From contig JAIXOZ010000071.1 in NCBI GenBank assembly GCA_027486495.1, forward strand, positions 1 to 36,654: 36,654 nucleotides of DNA, given 5' to 3'. The notes beneath the pieces were generated by a model. The model had not been told where the DNA came from. It did not search any database and was given only the letters and a program-made list of their open reading frames with translations. Every line of letters starts with the position of its first letter. Positions within the stretch are counted from its first letter, which is position 1. Made by a program: the position numbers and the translations under genes. Origin of the DNA: Comamonadaceae bacterium. GTDB lineage: Bacteria > Pseudomonadota > Gammaproteobacteria > Burkholderiales > Burkholderiaceae_C. Positions 7,824 through 16,507 of this stretch are shown here, piece by piece.

Positions 7824-8363
7824 ATGAAAAAAATCAACGACCTTTTCTTCAAGCTGGCCGAAGTCACGCTGGTCATCATGTTGTCGGCCATGGTGATCAT
7901 GGTGTTTGGCAATGTGGTGCTGCGCTACGGCTTCAACGACGGCATCATCAGCTCGGAAGAGTTGTCGCGGTTTTTGTTCATCTGGATCACCTTTCTTGGC
8001 GCCATTGTCACCATGCGTGAAAACGGCCACTTGGGCTTGGACTCCATCGTGCGCAAGCTCAGCCTTCGCGGCAAAAAAGTGGCTTTCGCTGTCTCCAACC
8101 TCCTGATGCTGGGCTGCTGCAGCCTGATGTTTTACGGCACCCTCAAACAACACGGCATCAACGCCACCACACGCTCGGCCGTGACCGAAATCCCCATGAG
8201 CTGGGTCTATGGCGTGGGCTATGTCACCAGCGTGGCCATGGGCCTGATGATTTTGGGCAAACTGCTGCAACTGGCCAAGGGCAACTTCATGGAGTCGGAC
8301 TTGATCCAAATTAAAGAATCCGAAGAGACGGTGAACACGCACACCCCAAAGGATGCCAAATGA
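7824..8363 (+). CDS. TRAP transporter small permease DctQ (first system)
   Basis: A 179-residue inner-membrane protein with four predicted membrane segments: VTLVIMLSAMVIMVFGNVVL near the N terminus, FLFIWITFLGAIVTM, FAVSNLLMLGCCSLMFYG, and VYGVGYVTSVAMGLMILGKLL. The conserved DctQ features NVVLRYGFN, EELSRFLFIWITFLGA and the charged ENGHLGLDSIV are all present. It pairs with the large permease DctM to form the sodium-coupled TRAP channel. The stop overlaps the dctM start (ATGA). Confidence 0.92.
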   Translation: MKKINDLFFKLAEVTLVIMLSAMVIMVFGNVVLRYGFNDGIISSEELSRFLFIWITFLGAIVTMRENGHLGLDSIVRKLSLRGKKVAFAVSNLLMLGCCSLMFYGTLKQHGINATTRSAVTEIPMSWVYGVGYVTSVAMGLMILGKLLQLAKGNFMESDLIQIKESEETVNTHTPKDAK

Positions 8364-9643
8364 CCGTTGTTGTTTTCATTGTCTCCCTGCTCGCCGCCAT
8401 GGCGTTGGGCATGCCGCTGGCGTTTTCACTGTTGGTCTCAGGTGTGGCTTTGATGCTGCACATGGACAACTTCGACACCCAGATCGTGTCGCAGAACCTG
8501 ATCAACGGCGCTGACAATTTTCCGCTCATGGCCGTGCCCTTTTTCATGCTGGCCGGTGAGTTGATGAACGCGGGCGGCATGAGCCGACGCATTGTCAACT
8601 CGGCCATGGTTTGGGTGGGTCACTTTCGTGGCGGGCTGGGTTATGTGGCGGTGTTTGCGGCCATCGTCATGGCCAGCTTGTCGGGTTCGGCCGTAGCCGA
8701 CACGGCCGCGCTGGCCGCCGTTTTGCTGCCCATGATGCGCAAAGCTGGTTACCGCATGGACCGCTCGGCGGGTCTGATCGCGGCGGGCGGCATCATCGCC
8801 CCCGTGATCCCCCCGTCGATTGGGTTCATTTTGTTTGGCGTGATCGGCGGTGTGTCGATCTCCAAGCTCTTCATGGCCGGAATTTTTCCAGGGCTCATGA
8901 TGGGTTTTGCCCTGATCGTGACCTGGTGGATCGTGGCCCGCAAGGACAAGGTAGAGGTGGCCGAAAAAGTGCCGTTCAAAGAACGCATCTCGGTGACCAT
9001 CAACGCGTTTTGGTCATACCTGCTGGCCATCACCATCATCGGCGGCATGAAAATGGGCGTTTTCACGCCCACCGAGGCGGCGGTGGTGGCGGTGGTTTAT
9101 TCCCTGTTTGTGGGTCTGTTCATCTACCGCGAAATCAAGGTCAAAGACCTGTACGGCATCATCCTGTCTGCGGCCAAAACCTCTTCGGTGGTCATGTTCT
9201 TGGTGGCGGCGGCCTTGGTGTCGGCTTGGCTCATCACGGTGGCCAACATCCCCGCACAAATCGTCGAAATTTTGCGCCCCTTCATCGACAACAAAACCCT
9301 GCTGATGGTCATGCTGATGCTGCTGGTCATGATTGTGGGCACCGCGCTGGACTTTGCGCCCACTGTGCTGATCCTCACGCCCGTGCTGATGCCACTGGTG
9401 CGCGAAGCGGGCATAGACCCGGTCTACTTTGGCGTGCTGTTCATCATGAACAACGCCATCGGTTTGCTCACCCCGCCGGTGGGCACGGTGCTGAACGTGG
9501 TCTGCGGCGTGGGCCGCATTCCCATGCACGACGTCATACGGGGTGTCATGCCGTTCCTGATATCCCAGGTGGTGGTGATGGGCTCCTTGATCGCCTTCCC
9601 GAGCCTGGTGATGGTTCCACTTAAATGGTTACTCATGCGATGA
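8360..9643 (+). CDS. TRAP transporter large permease DctM (first system)
   Basis: A 427-residue inner-membrane TRAP large permease of the usual length, with about a dozen hydrophobic segments. Family markers include NFPLMAVPFFMLAGELMNAGG, ASLSGSAVADTAALAAVLLPMM, GGIIAPVIPPSIGFILFG, and a C-terminal repeat LTPPVGTVLNVVCGV. It overlaps dctQ by four bases and its last codons overlap the next SDR gene by four bases, which indicates translational coupling. It is 432-residue DctM's counterpart (14647-15945) in a second, separately regulated system. Confidence 0.95.
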   Translation: MTVVVFIVSLLAAMALGMPLAFSLLVSGVALMLHMDNFDTQIVSQNLINGADNFPLMAVPFFMLAGELMNAGGMSRRIVNSAMVWVGHFRGGLGYVAVFAAIVMASLSGSAVADTAALAAVLLPMMRKAGYRMDRSAGLIAAGGIIAPVIPPSIGFILFGVIGGVSISKLFMAGIFPGLMMGFALIVTWWIVARKDKVEVAEKVPFKERISVTINAFWSYLLAITIIGGMKMGVFTPTEAAVVAVVYSLFVGLFIYREIKVKDLYGIILSAAKTSSVVMFLVAAALVSAWLITVANIPAQIVEILRPFIDNKTLLMVMLMLLVMIVGTALDFAPTVLILTPVLMPLVREAGIDPVYFGVLFIMNNAIGLLTPPVGTVLNVVCGVGRIPMHDVIRGVMPFLISQVVVMGSLIAFPSLVMVPLKWLLMR

Positions 9644-10407
9644 ATGTTCTGAATTCCTTCAATCTGTCGGGCCGCCGCGCCCTGATCACGGGCTCTTCGG
9701 CTGGCATTGGTTTGGCGCTGGCCGAGGCCCTGGCGCAAGCCGGGGCACACGTTGTGTTGAACGGCCGCACGGCCAGCAAAGTGGAAGCCGCTGCGCAGAC
9801 CTTAAAAGCACAAGGCCTGTCCGTCAGTACCGCTGTGTTTGACGTGACCGATGCCGACAGCGTGCGCGCAGCGGTGGACCAAATCGAGGCCGAAGGCCCG
9901 ATTGATATTCTGGTCAACAACGCGGGCATGCAAATTCGCGGTCCGCTGCACGAGTACCAGGACGCCGATTGGCACACCATCATGAAGACCAACCTGGACA
10001 GCGTGTACTTCGTGGGCCAGGCGGTGGCCAAAAAAATGATTCCTCGAGGGCACGGCAAGATCATCAACATCTGCTCGGTGCAAAGCGAGCTGGGCCGCCC
10101 TGGCATAGCGCCCTACACCGCCACCAAAGGTGCGGTGAAAATGCTCACCAAAGGCATGGCGATTGACTGGGGCCAATTCGGTATCAATGTCAACGGCATT
10201 GGCCCGGGCTACTTCAAAACCGAGCTGAACCAGAAGCTGGTCGACGACCCGGCCTTCAGCAGCTGGCTGGTGGGCCGCACCCCCAGCCGCCGCTGGGGCG
10301 ATGTGCAAGACCTGGGCGGCGCAGCGGTCTTTTTGTCCAGTGACGCCTCACGCTTTGTGAACGGTCATATCCTTTACGTCGATGGTGGCGTGACCGCAAC
10401 CCTCTAA
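9640..10407 (+). CDS. idnO: SDR oxidoreductase, gluconate 5-dehydrogenase-like
   Basis: A 255-residue classical short-chain dehydrogenase. The coenzyme motif TGSSAGIG is at residues 17-24 and NNAG at 93-96. Catalytic Ser146, Tyr159 and Lys163 sit in NICSVQSELGRPGIAPYTATK. The SVQSELGRP stretch and C-terminal NGHILYVDGG are typical of gluconate 5-dehydrogenase (IdnO), which reduces 5-keto-D-gluconate to D-gluconate. ATG 9640 overlaps the dctM stop as ATGA and is preferred over an in-frame start at 9625. It is followed by an L-idonate 5-dehydrogenase-like gene. With gntK this gives a complete idonate to 6-phosphogluconate route, as known in E. coli. The substrate is inferred. Confidence 0.82.
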   Translation: MNVLNSFNLSGRRALITGSSAGIGLALAEALAQAGAHVVLNGRTASKVEAAAQTLKAQGLSVSTAVFDVTDADSVRAAVDQIEAEGPIDILVNNAGMQIRGPLHEYQDADWHTIMKTNLDSVYFVGQAVAKKMIPRGHGKIINICSVQSELGRPGIAPYTATKGAVKMLTKGMAIDWGQFGINVNGIGPGYFKTELNQKLVDDPAFSSWLVGRTPSRRWGDVQDLGGAAVFLSSDASRFVNGHILYVDGGVTATL

Positions 10408-10440
10408 GATTCCAACTTCACTCAGCCCAAGAGACCTGCC

Positions 10441-11481
10441 ATGAAATCCGTTGTCTGCCACTCGGCCAAAGACCTGCGCATCGAAAACACAGAATTGCCC
10501 GCTCTGGGCGAACACCAGCTGCGGGTGAATGTGGCCTATGGCGGCATTTGCGGCTCAGACCTGCATTACTACCAGCACGGTGGTTTTGGCACCGTGCGCA
10601 TCAAGCAACCCATTGCGCTGGGGCACGAAGTCTCCGGTGTGGTCGATGGTTTGGGCAGCCAAGCCAGCGGCATCACCCAAGGCCAACGCATCGCCATCTC
10701 GCCTTCGCGCCCTTGCGGCCACTGCCGCTTTTGCCAAGCAGGCCAGCACAACCATTGCTTGAACATGCGCTTTTACGGCAGCGCCATGCCCTTCCCGCAC
10801 ATCCAGGGCGCGTTTTCTGAGCAAATCATCATCGAGGGTTATCAGGCCCATCCGATTGCCGACCACCTGAGCCTCTCCGAAGCTGCGCTGGCAGAGCCTT
10901 TGTCGGTGGGCTTGCACGCCATCCAGCGCGCAGGCAGTGTGTTGGGCAAGCAAGTCTTGGTCACAGGTTGCGGCCCCATTGGTTCACTGCTGATTGGCGC
11001 TTTGCGCCGTGCTGGTGCAGCGCGCATCGTGGCTGCCGACATCGCCGATTTGCCGCTGAAATGCGCCAAAGAGATGGGCGCGGACGAAACCATCAACCTC
11101 AAAACCGATGCCGCAGCCCTTGATAAATACAAACTGGACAAAGGCCAGTTTGACGCCGTGTTTGAAGCCTCGGGCAGCGAAGCTGCATTGCGCGTGGGCC
11201 TGGACACCATCGTACCGCGTGGCGTGCTGATCACCGTGGGTATGGGCGGCGACATCAGCCTGCCCATGACACAAATTGTGGCCAAAGAAGTGGACCTGCG
11301 CGGCACCTTCCGGTTCCATGCCGAATTCGCCACCGCCGTGCGCTTTTTGAACGAAGGCTTGGTCAACGGCAAACCGGTCATCACCGGCATCTTGCCGGTG
11401 GAGCGCGCCATCGAAGCCTTTGACCTGGCAGCTGACAAGAGCCAGTCGCTCAAGGTACAGATTTCTTTCCAAAACGCCTGA
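10441..11481 (+). CDS. idnD: Zinc-dependent MDR dehydrogenase, L-idonate 5-dehydrogenase-like
   Basis: A 346-residue zinc alcohol/polyol dehydrogenase. Catalytic zinc ligands are Cys37 (GGICGSDLHYY), His62 and Glu63 (GHEVSG). Structural zinc cysteines are at 92, 95, 98 and 106 (PCGHCRFCQAGQHNHC). The Rossmann motif GCGPIGSL is present. GICGSDLHYYQHGGFGTVRIKQP is strongly reminiscent of L-idonate 5-dehydrogenase, which oxidises L-idonate to 5-ketogluconate. The RBS is weak. It lies 33 bases after the IdnO-like gene and 42 before a second SDR. Sorbitol/xylitol dehydrogenase is the alternative; the neighbouring idnO and gntK favour idonate. Confidence 0.84.
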   Translation: MKSVVCHSAKDLRIENTELPALGEHQLRVNVAYGGICGSDLHYYQHGGFGTVRIKQPIALGHEVSGVVDGLGSQASGITQGQRIAISPSRPCGHCRFCQAGQHNHCLNMRFYGSAMPFPHIQGAFSEQIIIEGYQAHPIADHLSLSEAALAEPLSVGLHAIQRAGSVLGKQVLVTGCGPIGSLLIGALRRAGAARIVAADIADLPLKCAKEMGADETINLKTDAAALDKYKLDKGQFDAVFEASGSEAALRVGLDTIVPRGVLITVGMGGDISLPMTQIVAKEVDLRGTFRFHAEFATAVRFLNEGLVNGKPVITGILPVERAIEAFDLAADKSQSLKVQISFQNA

Positions 11482-11523
11482 AAATCTGATTGTTTCCAGA
11501 CCTCTTTCTAGAAAGTTCACCCC

Positions 11524-12273
11524 ATGTCCAAAATCGCCCTCGTCACCGGTGCCAGCTCTGGCATTGGCAAAGCCTGCGCCCTGGCCCTGCTCAAAGAAGG
11601 CTGGCAAGTGGTCTTGGTCGGTCGCCGTGCCGACGCATTGGCCGCAGCGGTGGCAGAAGCCGGCCCCAACGCTGGCCACGCCCACGCCATCCCGACGGAC
11701 CTGTCCAAAGAGCCCGATGTCAAAGCGCTGTTTGAGCAAATTCGCTCGCGCTTTGGCCGCCTCGATTTGGTGTTCAACAACGCGGGGATTTCGCTGCCCT
11801 ACACCTTGCCGGGCGACCTGTCGGGTGACGAATGGCGCCGTGCGGTGGACATCAACCTGAACGGCGCTTTCTACACCTTGTCGTATGCCTTCAAACTGAT
11901 GCAAGAGCAAAGCCCACAAGGCGGCCGCATCATCAACAACGGTTCGATCTCGGCGCATGTGCCCCGCCCTGGCTCGATTGCCTACACCGCCACCAAACAT
12001 GCCATCTCGGGCCTGACCCGCGCCGCTTCTCTGGACGGCCGCCCCTACAGCATCGCCGTGGGCCAGATCGACATCGGCAACGTCGCCTCGGACATGACGC
12101 TCAAAATGGCCTCGGGCGTGCACCAAGCCGACCTGACCATCAAAGCCGAGCCGCGCATGGACATGTCAGCCGTGGTCGAGACCTTCCTGACCATGGCCCG
12201 CCTGCCCTTGTCGGCCAACATCCTGTTCACCACTGTGATGGCGACCAACATGCCTTTTGTCGGTCGCGGTTGA
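11524..12273 (+). CDS. SDR-family oxidoreductase, substrate unknown
   Basis: A 249-residue classical SDR. It has TGASSGIG at residues 8-15, NNAG at 85-88, and Ser141, Tyr154 and Lys158 with the normal spacing (GSISAHVPRPGSIAYTATK). It ends the operon and is followed by a strong terminator. The region after the active site (AVGQIDIGNVASDMTLKMASG) differs from the typical PG-motif of sugar SDRs. I do not recognise the substrate. A second keto-aldonate or aldose oxidation step is likely from operon membership. Confidence 0.87.
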   Translation: MSKIALVTGASSGIGKACALALLKEGWQVVLVGRRADALAAAVAEAGPNAGHAHAIPTDLSKEPDVKALFEQIRSRFGRLDLVFNNAGISLPYTLPGDLSGDEWRRAVDINLNGAFYTLSYAFKLMQEQSPQGGRIINNGSISAHVPRPGSIAYTATKHAISGLTRAASLDGRPYSIAVGQIDIGNVASDMTLKMASGVHQADLTIKAEPRMDMSAVVETFLTMARLPLSANILFTTVMATNMPFVGRG

Positions 12274-12291
12274 TTTTTCAAAACCCATGAG

Positions 12292-12319
12292 AAAGGGGGC
12301 CTCGCAGGCCCCCTTTTTT
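12292..12319 (+). terminator. Rho-independent terminator ending the first sugar-acid operon
   Basis: The stem GGGGGCCT (12295-12302) pairs with AGGCCCCC (12306-12313) around a 3-base loop, followed by six T. Three flanking A-T pairs extend it. It lies between convergent genes and may also act weakly on the minus strand. Confidence 0.9.
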
Positions 12320-12321
12320 CA

Positions 12322-13512
12322 TCAACTCAAGCGCACCACCGCATCCGCCCGCTTGTGCAAGTCGGGCAAGAGCTCGAGCCCCAGGCCAGGTTTGTCGTTC
12401 AGGCTGATCATGCCGTTCTTCACTTGCGGCAACTCGGTCACCAGCTCCTTGTACCAGCCGCTGTAAAAGGCGCGCACACTCTCTTGAATCAGCGCATTGG
12501 GCGCATGCAGAGACAGGTGCGTGGAGGCGGCCCAGACCACCGGCCCGGTGCAGTCGTGCGGGGCCACGGGCAGCTGCCAAGCGTCGGCCATGGCCGCAAT
12601 CTTGCGGGCTTCGGTCAGGCCCCCACACCAGCTCAAGTCCAGCATGGCGACGCCTGCTACGCCGGTTTGCAGGTAATCCTTGAAGCCCCATTTGTAGCTG
12701 AGCGTTTCGCTCGCACAAATCAAAGCCTTGCAGTCCACCGCGTACTGCTTGAGCAAATCGAGGCTGTCCATGCGGATCGCGTCTTCGTGCCAAAAGGTGT
12801 CGAACTCCTGCAAAGCGCGTGAGATCTTTTGCGCCATCGGCAAGCGCCACAGGCTGTGGAACTCGACCATGATGTCTATCTTGTCGCCCACCGCACTCCT
12901 GATCTTGCGGAAAGGCTCCAGCGCCGTGTTCAGGTCTTGTGGGCTGATGTACTGGCCGTGAGATTTTTCAGCGGCCACATCAAACGGCCAGATCTTCATG
13001 CCGGTGATGCCTTCGCTCAAAAGCGACTCGGCCACCTCGTCGGCGCGGTGCAAAAAGCCTTGCAGATCTTCATAAGGCCCGGCGTTGTTGCCCAGTCCCC
13101 AGTTGCTGCTGGTTTGGTTCACGTTGCTGCGGATGTATTGGTAGCCCGCGCAGGTGTTGTAGACGCGAATTTCATCACGGCTCTTGCCACCCAAAGCGGT
13201 GTAGACCGGCATGCCTGCGGCTTTGCCAAAAATGTCCCACAGCGCAATGTCGACTGCCGAGTTGCCACGCGTTTCCACGCCGGACCCACGCCAGCCCAAG
13301 TAGCCGGTGATGTCGCGCTGGCGGGATTCGATGGCCAGCGGGTCTTGCCCCACCAACTTGGGAGCCACCCATTCGTGCAAATACGCTTCGACCGCTTGCG
13401 CCCCCATGAAGGTTTCGCCCAGGCCCACCAGGCCCTCGTCGGTGTGCAGGCGCACCCAGATGATGTTGGGAAATTCGCCCAGTCGGATGGTTTCAAGTTG
13501 CGTGATTTTCAT
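12322..13512 (-). CDS. Enolase-superfamily (mandelate racemase group) sugar-acid dehydratase
   Basis: A 396-residue protein with the N-terminal capping domain and TIM barrel of the enolase superfamily. Metal-ligand acids are seen in IMVEFHSLW, FWHEDAIRMD and ICASETLSYKW. APHDCTGP holds the histidine expected on the seventh strand of the mandelate racemase subgroup. The second-strand motif is GMKIWPFD, so the usual KxK is K-x-W. Members with this arrangement are mostly acid-sugar dehydratases that make 2-keto-3-deoxy acids, so I predict aldonate or aldarate dehydration. The substrate is not identifiable from sequence. It is the last gene of the minus-strand TRAP operon, downstream of a hairpin. 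Confidence 0.85.
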   Translation of the reverse strand: MKITQLETIRLGEFPNIIWVRLHTDEGLVGLGETFMGAQAVEAYLHEWVAPKLVGQDPLAIESRQRDITGYLGWRGSGVETRGNSAVDIALWDIFGKAAGMPVYTALGGKSRDEIRVYNTCAGYQYIRSNVNQTSSNWGLGNNAGPYEDLQGFLHRADEVAESLLSEGITGMKIWPFDVAAEKSHGQYISPQDLNTALEPFRKIRSAVGDKIDIMVEFHSLWRLPMAQKISRALQEFDTFWHEDAIRMDSLDLLKQYAVDCKALICASETLSYKWGFKDYLQTGVAGVAMLDLSWCGGLTEARKIAAMADAWQLPVAPHDCTGPVVWAASTHLSLHAPNALIQESVRAFYSGWYKELVTELPQVKNGMISLNDKPGLGLELLPDLHKRADAVVRLS

Positions 13513-13534
13513 GGCAGCACCCTTTTCGGTCGTT

Positions 13535-13565
13535 AAAAAAGCCCCACAGCGAAGGACTGTGGAGC
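13535..13565 (-). terminator. Hairpin terminator between dctP and the dehydratase gene
   Basis: Read on the minus strand, GCTCCACAG (13565-13557) pairs with CTGTGGGGC (13549-13541) with one mismatch. The loop contains TTCG and six T follow (13540-13535). It lies inside the TRAP operon just after the binding-protein gene. Confidence 0.85.
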
Positions 13566-13599
13566 TTGTGGGTTCAGCAAAAAAGCTGAGTGCAGGGGA

Positions 13600-14607
13600 T
13601 CAACCGCCGCGTGACTTCTTCAACTCGTCTTGCACCACCTTGATGGCTTCGGCACCGATCGAGTCCTTGTGCTTGTCGTACACCGAAGCCACGCGTGCAC
13701 GGATGCGGTTTTGCTCGGCTGCACTCACCTCGTTGACCTGCATGCCCTTGGTCTTCAGGCTGGCCAGAGAACGCTCGTTCAAAGCGCGGTTGGCAGCGCG
13801 TTGCACTTTTTGCCCTTCCATGGCGGCTTCACGCAACACGGCTTGCTCTTGCGGGTTGAGTTGGTCCCACAGCTTCTTGCTGTAAAGCACCAGGAAAGGT
13901 GTGTAGGCGTGACGCGTCACGCTCAGGAACTTTTGCACTTCATTGAACTTGGAGGTTTCAATGGTCACAAAGGGGTTTTCTTGGCCGTCGATGGTCTTGG
14001 TTTCCAGAGCGGTGAACACCTCGCCAAAGGCCATGGGCACAGCGTTGGTACCCAGCGTCTTGAAGGTGTCCAAGAAGATGTTGTTCTGCATCACGCGAAC
14101 TTTCACGCCGTCAAAGTCTTCCAACTTGGTGACAGGGCGCTTGCTGTTGGTGAGGTTGCGGAAACCGTTTTCCCAATAAGCCAGGTTCACCAGGCCTGCG
14201 GCTTCAAGCTTGGCATTGAAGTACCTGCCCGCTGCGCCGTCGAGCACAGCATCGGCTTCTTTTTCATTGGCAAACAAGAAGGGCAAATCGAACACACCCA
14301 GCTCTTTGATGATGCCCACCAGCGGCGAGCTGGAGGTGCACACCATCTCTTGGGTGCCTGCACGCAAGGCTTGCGTCGCTGGCAAGTCGCCGCCTGCTGC
14401 GCCGCCCCAGAAGGCCGTGATCTTCATCTTGCCACCGGTCTTGGCGGCCAAGACTTCTTGCATTTTCTTGACGCCCACGCCCACCGGGTGGTCTTCGTTC
14501 ACACCATTGGTGAACTTGATGTTGCGATCGGCAAACTGCGCCATGGCGCTCGATGCCATGAGGAATGTGCCCGCGATCAGGGCCACCAGATTTCTGCGTT
14601 TCAACAT
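13600..14607 (-). CDS. TRAP transporter substrate-binding protein DctP (second system)
   Basis: A 335-residue periplasmic TRAP receptor. The signal peptide runs MLKRRNLVALIAGTFLMASSAMA. Family features include DHPVGVGVKKMQEVLAAKTGG, VKVRVMQNNIFLDTFKTLG with the conserved arginine, and GEVFTALETKTIDGQENP. Start ATG 14607 is chosen over 14634 because AAGGAGACA precedes it on the minus strand and the signal peptide then begins correctly. It follows dctM in the order Q-M-P, the reverse of the first system, and differs clearly in sequence from the receptor at 6795. The ligand is probably an aldonate or uronate that the neighbouring dehydratases use. Confidence 0.92.
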   Translation of the reverse strand: MLKRRNLVALIAGTFLMASSAMAQFADRNIKFTNGVNEDHPVGVGVKKMQEVLAAKTGGKMKITAFWGGAAGGDLPATQALRAGTQEMVCTSSSPLVGIIKELGVFDLPFLFANEKEADAVLDGAAGRYFNAKLEAAGLVNLAYWENGFRNLTNSKRPVTKLEDFDGVKVRVMQNNIFLDTFKTLGTNAVPMAFGEVFTALETKTIDGQENPFVTIETSKFNEVQKFLSVTRHAYTPFLVLYSKKLWDQLNPQEQAVLREAAMEGQKVQRAANRALNERSLASLKTKGMQVNEVSAAEQNRIRARVASVYDKHKDSIGAEAIKVVQDELKKSRGG

Positions 14608-14646
14608 GACTGTCTCCTTTAAGAAAAAACACACAGGGTTAAGAAA

Positions 14647-15945
14647 TCATCTCAGCATCCATTTCATCGGCTCGATGACGATGGAAGGGAAAGCGATCAA
14701 CAAGGCCAGCACGCCCAACTGCGCCCACAAGAACGGCAAGACCCCTCTGAAAGCGGTGTCCATGTTGATCTTGGCCACACCACACACCACGTTGAGCACG
14801 GTGCCCACAGGTGGGGTGATCAAGCCGATGGCATTGTTCATGATGAACAACACACCAAAGTAAACCGGATCAATGCCCGCCTTGATGACCAGAGGCATCA
14901 GCACGGGTGTGAGGATCAGAACCGTGGGTGTGAAGTCCAGCGCCGTGCCCACCACAATGACCAAGAGCATCAACACCACCATGAGCAAGGTCTTGTTGCC
15001 CATCAGCGGCTCCATCATGCGGGCCACTTCGGCAGGGATGTTGGCCACAGTAATCAGCCAAGCGCTGACCATGGCCGCTGCCACCAAAAACATGATGACC
15101 GAGGTGGTCTTGCCAGCTGCCAAGATCAGGCCATAGAGTTTCGACCATTGCAATTCGCGGTAGATGAAAGCACCCACCACAAAGCTGTAGACGGCCGCCA
15201 CCACCGCTGCTTCTGTCGGGGTGAACACGCCAAATTTCATGCCGCCGATGATGAACACCGGCAAGCCCAGCGCCAAAATACCTTCGCGCGTGGCTTTGAA
15301 TTTGTCGGACAGATTCATGCGGGGTCCCGGCTGCACATTTTCGCGCTTGGCCACCCACCACCACGTCAAGCCAATCGCCACGCCCATCAAAAGGCCCGGC
15401 ACGATGCCCGCCAAAAACAATTTGGTGATGGACACGTTGGCCGCCACCCCGAAGATGATGAAACCAATGGACGGTGGAATCACCGGAGCGATGATGCCGC
15501 CCGAAGCAATCAAGCCTGCCGAGCGGCCCACGTTGTAACCCGCGCGCTTCATCATCGGAATCAACAAGGCCGCCAAAGCTGCCGTGTCGGCCACGGCCGA
15601 GCCCGAGAGTGAAGCCATGATGACCGCCGCCATCACGGCCACATAGCCCAGACCGCCTCTGAAATGTCCCACCCAGGCCATGGCCAGGTTCACGATGCGG
15701 CGGCTCAAACCGCCCGCGTTCATGAACTCACCCGCCAACAAAAAGAAAGGCACCGCGAGCAAGGGAAAGTTGTCCGCGCCGTCCACAAAGCGCTGCGCCA
15801 GGATCTGGCTGTCAAAGGCGTTGATCATGCCGTTGCTGGCCATGTAGGCCATCAGGCTGAGGCCACACACCAACAAGGCATAGGCAATGGGCATGCCCAG
15901 GGCCATGGCCCCCAGCAAGCTGAATACAAAAACGGCAATGGTCAT
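14647..15945 (-). CDS. TRAP transporter large permease DctM (second system)
   Basis: A 432-residue inner-membrane TRAP large permease. The same family landmarks as the first DctM are present: NFPLLAVPFFLLAGEFMNAGG, SLSGSAVADTAALAALLIPMM, GGIIAPVIPPSIGFIIFG and ITPPVGTVLNVVCGV. The start overlaps the dctQ stop by four bases. The two DctM proteins are clearly paralogous, which could allow local recombination between the two operons (opposite strands). Confidence 0.95.
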   Translation of the reverse strand: MTIAVFVFSLLGAMALGMPIAYALLVCGLSLMAYMASNGMINAFDSQILAQRFVDGADNFPLLAVPFFLLAGEFMNAGGLSRRIVNLAMAWVGHFRGGLGYVAVMAAVIMASLSGSAVADTAALAALLIPMMKRAGYNVGRSAGLIASGGIIAPVIPPSIGFIIFGVAANVSITKLFLAGIVPGLLMGVAIGLTWWWVAKRENVQPGPRMNLSDKFKATREGILALGLPVFIIGGMKFGVFTPTEAAVVAAVYSFVVGAFIYRELQWSKLYGLILAAGKTTSVIMFLVAAAMVSAWLITVANIPAEVARMMEPLMGNKTLLMVVLMLLVIVVGTALDFTPTVLILTPVLMPLVIKAGIDPVYFGVLFIMNNAIGLITPPVGTVLNVVCGVAKINMDTAFRGVLPFLWAQLGVLALLIAFPSIVIEPMKWMLR

Positions 15946-16493
15946 GCGCGGCCTCGCACTTCAGGTTCGATCTCGGCAAGGACCACTTTGTCTTCCGACT
16001 CGACCACCAGCACCAGATCCGCCTCAGCCAGCTGTCCAGTCAGCAATTGGAATAACTTGTGCAGGTTCATGATGCCCATGACGGCGGCCGTGACGTAGCC
16101 AATGCCATAAATCCAGATCATGGAAATGCCCACCACCACCGAAATATTGGTCACTTGCAGTTCGTGCATCTTCCATGTGCCCCAAAAGAACAGCACATTG
16201 CAGCCGAGCATCATCGCTTCACTCAAGAAAAAGCAGAGCTTTTTACCGCCCAGTGGCAAGCGCCGCACCAGCGTATCCACACCCAAATGGCCCTTTTCGC
16301 GCATGGCCACCATGGCCCCTATGTAGGTCAACCAGATGAAACAGTAACGAGACATCTCGTCCGAGATGGAAATGCCCGAGTTGAAGCCGTAACGCAGCAC
16401 CACGTTGCCAAAGACCATGATGACCATGGCCACCAGGCAGGCCACCACCAGGAACTCCAGCAGTTTAAAAAAAGCGTTGATCGTCTTTTGCAT
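15942..16493 (-). CDS. TRAP transporter small permease DctQ (second system)
   Basis: A 183-residue inner-membrane protein with four hydrophobic segments. The conserved DctQ pattern NVVLRYGFN, DEMSRYCFIWLTYIGAMVAM and EKGHLGVDTLV is present. The C-terminal cytoplasmic tail is acidic (ESEDKVVLAEIEPEV). It is 14 bases downstream of the GntR regulator gene, so regulator and transporter are probably one transcript. Confidence 0.92.
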   Translation of the reverse strand: MQKTINAFFKLLEFLVVACLVAMVIMVFGNVVLRYGFNSGISISDEMSRYCFIWLTYIGAMVAMREKGHLGVDTLVRRLPLGGKKLCFFLSEAMMLGCNVLFFWGTWKMHELQVTNISVVVGISMIWIYGIGYVTAAVMGIMNLHKLFQLLTGQLAEADLVLVVESEDKVVLAEIEPEVRGRA

Positions 16494-16507
16494 GCGTGTC
16501 TTTCGGC

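Noticed and set aside
6606..8342. A 578-codon minus-strand open frame opposite the TRAP P and Q genes
   Set aside because: It is a mirror frame of dctP and dctQ, both of which have clear motifs and ribosome sites. There is no recognisable domain.
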